The translations under genes and the position numbers were made by a program. The notes under the pieces are model-generated. The model was given only the letters and a program-made list of their open reading frames with translations, had not been told where the DNA came from and did not search any database. Shown piece after piece: positions 1-6,539 of a stretch of 8,030 bases of DNA; within the stretch, counting starts at the first letter, position 1; every line of letters begins with the position of its first letter. Source of the stretch: Chryseobacterium gleum (lineage in GTDB: Bacteria > Bacteroidota > Bacteroidia > Flavobacteriales_D > Crocinitomicaceae); assembly GCA_943326825.2 (NCBI GenBank), contig CALPUT020000099.1, positions 1 to 8,030 on the forward strand, given 5' to 3'.

Positions 1-845
1 AATTTACCATCCGTTTCATAAATCACAAAATCTGGAATAATTTGCTGAAAGTTTTTGGTGCTTTCTTTCATCGAACCTCCCGGTTTTGGATTCAAACGAA
101 CGATTTCATCAATTGCTTCTTTTAAATCTTCATCCGAAATTTCTAATTTCTTTTGAATTTTATCATAATGTTTCTTAATGAATTCTTCGAAATGATCTTC
201 AACAATTTTCTTAGCTGTAAAGCGAGTGATATCCCCATCGTGATTGCGTTGTAATTGCAATAACAAACATTCTCTCAAATCTCTCGCACCAATTCCTGCT
301 GGATCTAATTCTTGAACCAATGTTAATACAACTTCAACTTCTTCTTCCGTAACAATAATGTTTGCAGAAAAAGCTAAATCGTCAACAATCGCTTCAATTT
401 CTCTATTTAAATATCCCGATTCATCCAAATTACCAATAATCGTATCGGCAATCATGAATTGATCATCAGTTAAATCCAATAAGTGTAATTGTTCTGTTAA
501 ACTCTGTTGAAACGATTGTTCTCCTGATAGAGGAATAACTCGCTCTTCATCGTCTTTACTTGTATTATTGGTTTGCGTTTTGTAATCAGCTGAATCCTCA
601 TCAAAGTAATCTGAAATATCAAAATCTTCATTTTCATTATCAGAATCGTCAAAATCTTGATCGCCATCAATATCATCATCATACTCATCATCCGAACCTT
701 CTTCTAAAGCTGGATTCTCTTCAATTTCTTGTTTGATTCGTTGATCTAATTCCATAGTCGGCACTTGCAACAATTTCATCAATTGAATTTGCTGCGGCGA
801 TAAACGTTGTTCTAGTTTTTGAGCTAAATATTGTTTTAATGCCAT
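1..845 (-). CDS. rpoN: RNA polymerase sigma-54 factor, N-terminal part (cut by window edge)
   Basis: Sigma-54 directs core RNA polymerase to -24/-12 promoters and needs an AAA+ activator to open them. I translated 281 codons from the ATG at 845-843; the frame is open to position 1, so the C-terminus (helix-turn-helix and RpoN box) is outside the window. Residues 1-47 are a clear activator-interacting region: MALKQYLAQKLEQRLSPQQI, then LMKLLQVPTMELDQRIKQEI and ENPALEE. Residues 48-101 form a strongly acidic Asp/Glu-rich linker (region II). From about 103 (VIPLSGEQSFQQSLTEQL) the core-binding domain begins, with the family signature QELDPAGIGARDLRECLLLQ at 178-197 and RLNPKPGG at 250-257. The gene starts 50 bp after the asnS stop with no clear promoter between, so co-transcription is likely. 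The leader is A-rich rather than Shine-Dalgarno-like. Identity is secure; the linker is long compared with proteobacterial RpoN. Confidence 0.96.
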   Translation of the reverse strand, partial: MALKQYLAQKLEQRLSPQQIQLMKLLQVPTMELDQRIKQEIEENPALEEGSDDEYDDDIDGDQDFDDSDNENEDFDISDYFDEDSADYKTQTNNTSKDDEERVIPLSGEQSFQQSLTEQLHLLDLTDDQFMIADTIIGNLDESGYLNREIEAIVDDLAFSANIIVTEEEVEVVLTLVQELDPAGIGARDLRECLLLQLQRNHDGDITRFTAKKIVEDHFEEFIKKHYDKIQKKLEISDEDLKEAIDEIVRLNPKPGGSMKESTKNFQQIIPDFVIYETDGK

Positions 846-852
846 ACTTTTT

Positions 853-880
853 AATTTTGAATTTTAAATGATGAATTTTG
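853..880. repeat. Degenerate heptamer tandem repeat in the asnS-rpoN gap
   Basis: Read on the plus strand, this stretch splits into four 7-base units: aattttg, aatttta, aatgatg, aattttg. Units 1 and 4 are identical, unit 2 differs at one base and unit 3 is diverged. On the transcribed strand the consensus is (C/T)AAAATT, and the array ends about 7 bases before the rpoN ATG, so it also forms the A-rich leader of that gene. With only four imperfect copies in an AT-rich background it could be chance low complexity. It occupies most of the 50-bp gap, in which I see no terminator and no -7 box for rpoN. Confidence 0.45.
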
Positions 881-895
881 AACTGAAATCAAAAA

Positions 896-2335
896 TTAAA
901 ACTCTGCATTTTGAGGTGTTCTTGGGAAAGGAATCACGTCACGGATATTTGTCATACCTGTAACGAACATTACCATTCTTTCAAAACCTAAACCAAAACC
1001 TGCGTGAGGAACAGAACCGAATTTACGAGTATCCATATACCACCACAATTCTTCTTCATGAATATTGAAATCAGCACATTTTTTCTTTAAGACATCTAAA
1101 CGCTCTTCACGTTGAGAACCTCCAACTATTTCACCAATTCCTGGAAATAAAACATCCATTGCCGCTACCGTTTTTCCATCATCATTTTGACGCATGTAAA
1201 ATGCTTTGAAAGCTGCTGGATAATCAGTTAAAATAACTGGACATTTGTATTCTTTCTCAACTAAGTAACGTTCATGCTCAGATTGTAAATCTGTTCCCCA
1301 CTCTACTTCGTATTGGAATTTTTTCTTTTTATAATGGTTTGAATTACGCAATACTTCAATTGCCTCCGTATACGTCATTCGTTTGAAATCATTGTTTACA
1401 ACAAACTCTAAACGCTCTACTAAACCTAATTCATTTCGCTCATTTTGAGGTTTTTGAGATTGTTCTTGTGCATCTCTATCGTGTAAGAATTTTAAATCGT
1501 CTTTACAATTGTCTAATACGTATTTACAAATGTGTTTTAAAAACTCTTCTGTCAAGTTCATGTTATCATTCAAGTCATTGAAAGCAACTTCTGGTTCAAT
1601 CATCCAGAATTCAGCTAAGTGTCTTGAAGTGTTTGAGTTTTCTGCTCTAAAAGTTGGACCAAATGTATAAACTTGACCTAAAGCTAATGCAGCCAATTCT
1701 GCTTCTAATTGACCAGAAACTGTTAAGTTTACAGCTTTTCCAAAGAAATCTTCTTTGTAATTTACTGTTCCATCTTCATTCAAAGGTGGATTTTGAGGGT
1801 CTAAGTTTGTAACACGAAACATTTCGCCTGCACCTTCTGCATCAGATCCAGTGATGATTGGTGTATGTAAATAGAAAAATCCTCTATCGTTGAAAAAACT
1901 ATGAATCGCAAATGAAACAGCATGACGAATTCTGAAAACAGCTCCAAATGTATTCGTTCTAAAACGTAAATGAGCTTGCTCTCTTAAATAATCTAAACTG
2001 TGTTTTTTTGGTTGCATAACCGTTTTTTGAACATCATCAGGATTTGCTTCACCAATGATTTCCAATTCTTTAACTTGTAATTCAAAAGCTTGACCTGAAC
2101 CTTGAGATTCTACCAACGTTCCTAAAAGACTAACTGCAGAAGCTGTTGTGATTTTCTTTAAGATTTGCTCATCAAAATTATCAAACTCTACAACTGCTTG
2201 CAAGGTATTAATAGTTGAACCATCTGTTAATTGTATAAAACGATTACTTCTAAAAGAACGAACCCATCCTTTTACCAAAATCTCTTTTCCAATCTCTGGT
2301 TTTTCGAAAATACTTGCAATTTTTACTCTTTTCAT
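896..2335 (-). CDS. asnS: Asparaginyl-tRNA synthetase
   Basis: Cytoplasmic class IIb synthetase that charges tRNA-Asn with asparagine using ATP. The 479 residues match the family's usual bacterial length (about 460-480), so it looks complete. Residues 1 to about 110 form the OB-fold anticodon-binding domain (KEILVKGWVRSFRSNRFIQL). The catalytic core follows: GSDAEGAGEMF at 163-173, SGQLEAE at 207-213, class II motif 2 FRAENSNTSRHLAEF at 229-243 and motif 3 GFGLGFERMV at 446-455, followed by IRDVIPFPRTP close to the end. FYMRQNDD (379-386) and GEIVGGSQREERLDVL (401-416) fit AsnRS better than AspRS, which has a large insertion domain absent here. The start is the ATG at 2335-2333 behind an A-rich leader (AATAAAAAAATCAAA) typical of Bacteroidota. 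rpoN follows 50 bp downstream. No strong -7 box was found; TACTTTTT about 20 bases upstream matches TAnnTTTG at 7 of 8 positions but has no convincing -33 partner. Its presence implies direct charging of tRNA-Asn. Confidence 0.97.
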   Translation of the reverse strand: MKRVKIASIFEKPEIGKEILVKGWVRSFRSNRFIQLTDGSTINTLQAVVEFDNFDEQILKKITTASAVSLLGTLVESQGSGQAFELQVKELEIIGEANPDDVQKTVMQPKKHSLDYLREQAHLRFRTNTFGAVFRIRHAVSFAIHSFFNDRGFFYLHTPIITGSDAEGAGEMFRVTNLDPQNPPLNEDGTVNYKEDFFGKAVNLTVSGQLEAELAALALGQVYTFGPTFRAENSNTSRHLAEFWMIEPEVAFNDLNDNMNLTEEFLKHICKYVLDNCKDDLKFLHDRDAQEQSQKPQNERNELGLVERLEFVVNNDFKRMTYTEAIEVLRNSNHYKKKKFQYEVEWGTDLQSEHERYLVEKEYKCPVILTDYPAAFKAFYMRQNDDGKTVAAMDVLFPGIGEIVGGSQREERLDVLKKKCADFNIHEEELWWYMDTRKFGSVPHAGFGLGFERMVMFVTGMTNIRDVIPFPRTPQNAEF

Positions 2336-2369
2336 TTTGATTTTTTTATTGAAAAAGTAAAAATAAACA

Positions 2370-2399
2370 AATAATGCTCATTTTCAACAGTGCATTATT
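2370..2399 (-). terminator. Weak hairpin terminator after the giant exported protein gene
   Basis: A perfect 8-bp inverted repeat (AATAATGC at 2370-2377, GCATTATT at 2392-2399) encloses a 14-base loop. On the minus strand it begins 23 bases after the stop of the 1343-residue gene and is followed by a T-rich run (TTGTTTATTTTTACTTTTTC). Position and tail fit a Rho-independent terminator, but the stem is AT-rich with only two G-C pairs, so it would be weak and some read-through into asnS is plausible. The T-rich tail overlaps the region where an asnS promoter would lie. Confidence 0.5.
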
Positions 2400-2422
2400 A
2401 AGAATTTTGCCAATTTGTCTTT

Positions 2423-5400
2423 TTAATAACCATCAATATCAACCTGACGCATAACTGCAAAGAATTTAAGAACCCTTTCTCCGATTCCTGGAACGTCCAC
2501 ATGAATTAAATAAACACCACTTGAAGCCATAATCATTGCTTCATTATTCATATCCCAATCGAGGAATGTTTGGGGATTATCTTTTTTAAACGTCTTAATT
2601 AATTTACCACTTGTTGAAAATATTTTAATGGTACATTTTTGAGGTAAATTGGTTATTTTAACACGCCCTTCCACTTTATTACGCTCGTATTCAGAATAAG
2701 CCAAATATGGATTTGGAACAACATTGATCAATTTCAATGCTTCTGCCATAGCTGCATCACTATTTGTCAAAGTACTAATTCCACTCATATTCCATGAGTA
2801 CATTGGGTTACCATTATTCAATCCGTTCGCAGTGAAATTTTTATATTCTTTCTGAACACGAAGTTTGATCTTAACATCTGTTGACAATAAATGCTGATTT
2901 TGAGTTAGTATAGGATTCATTACCCAAGCTAAACTATTATACAACATCCTCTTATCTGTTCCATTATTAGAAGATTCAATCGAAGTCATTAAATTATATA
3001 TTTCGTTCGATGATTCATTGTAAGCGCCAATGTCAGAACCACTTATAATACCATTAATTGTAGCCTGTTTAAAATTAAAAATATAAACAGCATGTTGTCC
3101 TCCAAAAATAGGATTTCCGTTGTTATCAATTGTATTAGAAGTTGGATTCCAAATCATATCTGAACCATTATCATTAGCTAAAAAAGAATTTTCACCAAAT
3201 GCTATATATAATCTTGCTCCAGAAACGACATCAATAGCATAACCCGGAAACCAACCCATTCCTGTCCCTGAATTATCAGGTTGCCCATTTTTATTAACAC
3301 TTTGACTTTTCCTCAAGCCTCCAGCAATTGCGCCTCCCACAGTTAAATTCTGATCTCTGCCTAATTCAAAAACTGGGCAATGAGTCCATTTAGATTTATC
3401 ATTCGTAAATACCAAATCAATATTTGGAAGAAAACTAATAGATGCATTATTTTTAGAAGTACCTGGCAATGGAATATTTGCTGTGCCTAATGGCATATTA
3501 TAATAGGCTAATGGCATATAATCACATTGGTAACCAACCAATCGATGAGGAGCTATTCCTCCATTTAATAATTTAGTATAGAGCTTTGATGGATCTCGAT
3601 TAACCTCATCTTTATAACAACTAGGATTGAAAAACTTTAAACTCTCATTATTATCAGCAACCGGCGCTTCGTAAGTCCCAGAACGAATCCAGTTTGTTGG
3701 ATAAAAAGCATCATTATCTGGTATAAAGGACAACCAACGCAACGATGAATCTTCAAAAGTCATGGAAGAATTTATAGGTGAAGCAAATTTATCATACACA
3801 GTAGAACCTCCAGTATATTTTTCTTGTTTCAACTGAACTGAAACTCCCCATTGCGGAATTATTTGTTCATTTTCAATTGATAAATTGGTTTGAGAAGTAA
3901 CTGAATCAATCAACTGTTTAGAGGAACTATTATTTGTATATCTATAAATAGTCCAACTCGCAGTATCAGTAGAGTTACTATTTGTTGGGATGTAATTATT
4001 AAACTTACACTCGAAGTAACCATCAACAACATTCAATGGATCAACAACTTTCACTTTAATAGGAGAACTATTCGAAGCATAAGTTAATGAAGGTGAAAAA
4101 CCATTTGAAAGAATAGAATTTATAGAACTTTCAGTTAATTCTACCTCGTTAAATCCATTTCCATACCCATCCAAACGTGTTATTTCAGGTGAACTACCAT
4201 AGGAAATCGATTCATAAGTTCCACCATTTTCAGGTGAAGGATTATGAGGGATTGCCTGCATCACTTTTACATTTCCATATGTTGCTTTTCTACTGTTAAT
4301 ATAAACTTTTTTCTGACCATCCAATGCTGAAGGATCATATGGAATGTATTTTTTGTAATTATTAGTCCCGTATGCAATAGCCATGTAATAATAAGTTTTA
4401 AAATTGACTAATGTATTCGCCCCTGAAGCAAATAAATCTTTGTTCACTTTAAAAGAATGGCTAATTCCCTTATTTTCACCATTTACTTTTTCAACTGGAA
4501 TACTTGCATTTAAATTCTGATCAAACTCAAAATTAATAATGCGAGAAAAAGAATCTTTGATATCACACTGAATAATTAATCTGGCCTTGTCAACATCTTC
4601 TAAATCCGAAACTGAAACAGTATTATTTTTTAATTGATAGATTTGGTAACCTTGAAACCTATAATATTTATCAGCATTTGGATTCGATGAAAAAATAAAA
4701 GGATCAAATTCAGTATATTGTTCTTTATAATTATTTGAGCCTATTGGATTATCTAAAAATAATATTACTTCATTACTCAATTCTTGAATGGATAAATTTG
4801 GAGCATGTGGACCATCTAATACTTTAAAACAATTTTCAAATAAGGCTTGGGCTTTATCATCTGCTACTTTTAATACTTTTACGGACTCAAATGGATCTCC
4901 ACTTTGCGCTCTTGCCCAAACAACACCAACAGTGATATTATTTACAGCACCCGGTTTTAAAATAAATGGTCCTGCAGATTCTAAAAATCGTCTATCGTTC
5001 GGGACATTTCCTGCTGTTTGTTCAGTCCAGAGAGGTTGTGGCACTCCATTTGTTCCCCATCCTAGTGGATCAGTATCGCCAGGAAACATAAAATCACATT
5101 GTACATTTGGATCAGCATCAGGATCTGAAATATGTCCACTCCCCCCGTAAACAAAAGGAGTTCCATCTTTCCATCTACCTCTTAAATAATTGTAATAATC
5201 AAATGCAGCTGTGGGATCTGTTTGATTGGGATTTGCTCCATTTGTAGAATTACTATAATATAAAAAACGACGCATTCCGTAACGCTCATTGTCAATGACT
5301 CCATCGCCATATCCAATTCCATTCAAAGCTTCGCCGGGGCCTATTCCAAAGGCATTATCTATTCCATCATCATCTTGGTAAGGTCCTTCGAAAAAATCAA

Positions 5401-6454
5401 CTCCAACCGCAGGAGGGTTCTCTCCATATCCTTTATACCCAGCATAGGTCATGTCGTAACTATTGCCGTTATAATAGTATCCTATACCTCTATTCACATC
5501 GCATCCGACATAATCATCTGTTGGGTTTCCTAAAGCACCATCCGTGAAAAATCCAAAATAGGTATTGTACAATGTCTGAGTTCCTCTATTGATTAATTCA
5601 TAATTATAAAAAGTCATGTTATTGATTTCATCATTTGAAGTAAATGCAAAAGCTTGCGCTCTAATTTCCATTCCAATAGGATCTGCCGTTGTTTCTGTGT
5701 GTAAGTTTCCTTTATCATTCATTACCCACCAAAAATTTTGATCTCCATATAAAGAAACTCGCTTATCCGTTTTACAATTTTTAGTTTTATGAATGTCATA
5801 CCAGGGATAATCACCATCTAGATAATTGTACTCTCCATCATCATTATAATCAAAAAAGGGAGCTAGATAATGATCTTGTCCTTTAGATACATCTCCATGA
5901 GCAGGCCATTTTTTTACAATTTCAGGTATATGATAATTCGGAAATAAAGTGGCTTGATTATTTGTGCCATTTGCTTGATCTTCAACTCCTGTTTCAAACC
6001 ATGCATTAAATTCACTCACTTGATCAAAAGTACTTACAAAGTGTTGATCATATTTAAAACAATCATCTATAGAAACATCTGCAAAATTGTTTGATAAAGG
6101 ACCTGTCCAATAATCTTGACCTTCTCTGTACCTTAACGCTGCTAATTTTAATTGATTATTAACATCTGTTCCACCAAGCCAAAGTGCTGCAGTAAACAAA
6201 CACATAATACCTGAATTTTTAGGAATTTCGTATTGTGAATAATTTTGAGTTGGAATTTGCCATAAATTTCCTGCTGTATGAACCATTGCACGCACATTAT
6301 TGATTTCCATTAACGTAGTCGTTGATGGTGGAACACATCCTGCTGCTTTTGGTGAAGGTTTAAATGCAGGTTTATTTAATGGAATCCCCCCTAAAGGTTG
6401 AGAAAGTGTTATATATGAAACACTTAAAGTTATAGCTAATAGTAAATTCTTCAT
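2423..6454 (-). CDS. Giant exported protein of uncharacterised Bacteroidota family with T9SS-like C-terminal domain
   Basis: This is a 1343-residue protein, probably exported to the cell surface; its function is unknown. Residues 1-19 are a signal peptide (MKNLLLAITLSVSYITLSQ). A conserved-looking N-terminal region follows (LMEINNVRAMVHTAGNLW at 48-65; TAALWLGG at 88-95). Next comes an Asp/Gly-rich part with Ca-loop-like segments (FDYNDDGEYNYLDGDYP at 201-217; DDDGIDNAFG at 361-370 and GDGVIDNERYG at 383-393), then CDFMFPGDTDP (453-463) and GPFILKPGAVNNITVGVVWA (495-514). Residues 595-700 look fibronectin-like (YRFQGYQIYQL, TYYYMAIAYGT). A second module at about 961-1125 carries NIDLVFTNDKSKWTHCPVFE and GTGMGWFPGYAIDV. 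Residues 1242-1343 (NVVPNPY, VKITNLP, CTIKIFSTSGKLIKTF, SSGVYLIHV) form a type-A-like T9SS sorting domain, but it continues past the usual end with VLKFFAVMRQVDIDGY. I recognise these modules from many Bacteroidota proteins annotated only as hypothetical or T9SS targets. No catalytic motif is visible. There are thirteen cysteines. It has its own promoter candidate and terminator. Confidence 0.88.
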   Translation of the reverse strand: MKNLLLAITLSVSYITLSQPLGGIPLNKPAFKPSPKAAGCVPPSTTTLMEINNVRAMVHTAGNLWQIPTQNYSQYEIPKNSGIMCLFTAALWLGGTDVNNQLKLAALRYREGQDYWTGPLSNNFADVSIDDCFKYDQHFVSTFDQVSEFNAWFETGVEDQANGTNNQATLFPNYHIPEIVKKWPAHGDVSKGQDHYLAPFFDYNDDGEYNYLDGDYPWYDIHKTKNCKTDKRVSLYGDQNFWWVMNDKGNLHTETTADPIGMEIRAQAFAFTSNDEINNMTFYNYELINRGTQTLYNTYFGFFTDGALGNPTDDYVGCDVNRGIGYYYNGNSYDMTYAGYKGYGENPPAVGVDFFEGPYQDDDGIDNAFGIGPGEALNGIGYGDGVIDNERYGMRRFLYYSNSTNGANPNQTDPTAAFDYYNYLRGRWKDGTPFVYGGSGHISDPDADPNVQCDFMFPGDTDPLGWGTNGVPQPLWTEQTAGNVPNDRRFLESAGPFILKPGAVNNITVGVVWARAQSGDPFESVKVLKVADDKAQALFENCFKVLDGPHAPNLSIQELSNEVILFLDNPIGSNNYKEQYTEFDPFIFSSNPNADKYYRFQGYQIYQLKNNTVSVSDLEDVDKARLIIQCDIKDSFSRIINFEFDQNLNASIPVEKVNGENKGISHSFKVNKDLFASGANTLVNFKTYYYMAIAYGTNNYKKYIPYDPSALDGQKKVYINSRKATYGNVKVMQAIPHNPSPENGGTYESISYGSSPEITRLDGYGNGFNEVELTESSINSILSNGFSPSLTYASNSSPIKVKVVDPLNVVDGYFECKFNNYIPTNSNSTDTASWTIYRYTNNSSSKQLIDSVTSQTNLSIENEQIIPQWGVSVQLKQEKYTGGSTVYDKFASPINSSMTFEDSSLRWLSFIPDNDAFYPTNWIRSGTYEAPVADNNESLKFFNPSCYKDEVNRDPSKLYTKLLNGGIAPHRLVGYQCDYMPLAYYNMPLGTANIPLPGTSKNNASISFLPNIDLVFTNDKSKWTHCPVFELGRDQNLTVGGAIAGGLRKSQSVNKNGQPDNSGTGMGWFPGYAIDVVSGARLYIAFGENSFLANDNGSDMIWNPTSNTIDNNGNPIFGGQHAVYIFNFKQATINGIISGSDIGAYNESSNEIYNLMTSIESSNNGTDKRMLYNSLAWVMNPILTQNQHLLSTDVKIKLRVQKEYKNFTANGLNNGNPMYSWNMSGISTLTNSDAAMAEALKLINVVPNPYLAYSEYERNKVEGRVKITNLPQKCTIKIFSTSGKLIKTFKKDNPQTFLDWDMNNEAMIMASSGVYLIHVDVPGIGERVLKFFAVMRQVDIDGY

Positions 6455-6466
6455 AAATGAATGTGC

Positions 6467-6485
6467 ATTCTATCTGAAATAGAAT
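6467..6485 (-). promoter_or_regulatory. 7-bp inverted repeat in the leader of the giant exported protein gene
   Basis: ATTCTAT (6467-6473) and ATAGAAT (6479-6485) are perfect inverted copies around a 5-base loop. The repeat starts 12 bases upstream of the ATG, and if the -7 box at 6499-6506 is used it falls wholly inside the 5' untranslated leader. It could be an mRNA hairpin next to the translation start or a binding site for a dimeric regulator. A chance AT-rich palindrome cannot be excluded. Confidence 0.4.
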
Positions 6486-6498
6486 AAAAAGTAAAGTT

Positions 6499-6506
6499 CA
6501 AAAATA
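6499..6506 (-). promoter_or_regulatory. Bacteroidota-type -7 promoter box for the giant exported protein gene
   Basis: On the minus strand this reads TATTTTTG, a full match to the Bacteroidota primary-sigma -7 consensus TAnnTTTG. Transcription would start near 6492, giving a leader of about 38 bases. The -33 TTG element is not convincing: the best candidate is a TTAG about 15 bases upstream of the box. Such a short motif arises readily in AT-rich DNA, but its location in the 85-bp gap after the M28 gene is right. Confidence 0.5.
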
Positions 6507-6539
6507 TATAAATCCTTTAAGCTAACGTTCTTCTAGAAC

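Noticed and set aside
497..691. Open frame of 64 residues on the minus strand, Met/Ile-rich
   Set aside because: It is a shifted reading of the GAT-rich acidic linker of rpoN, whose own frame translates cleanly through the same bases.
2148..2360. Open frame of 70 residues on the plus strand
   Set aside because: It lies antisense to the conserved anticodon-binding domain of asnS and has no family features or leader of its own.
2396..2418. TTGGCA on the minus strand upstream of asnS, resembling the -24 half of a sigma-54 promoter
   Set aside because: No GC dinucleotide stands at the required spacing for the -12 half, and a sigma-54 promoter is unexpected for a tRNA synthetase gene.
4788..5150. 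Open frame of 120 residues on the plus strand, Cys/Gly/Pro-rich
   Set aside because: It is antisense to conserved segments of the giant exported protein (CDFMFPGDTDP, GPFILKPGAVNN); composition and position mark it as a shadow.
6335..6346. Lipobox-like Ala-Ala-Gly-Cys at residues 37-40 of the giant exported protein
   Set aside because: The cysteine is too far from the N-terminus and is preceded by a polar, Pro/Lys-rich stretch instead of the hydrophobic core, which ends near residue 18. A signal peptidase I site near residue 19 fits better.
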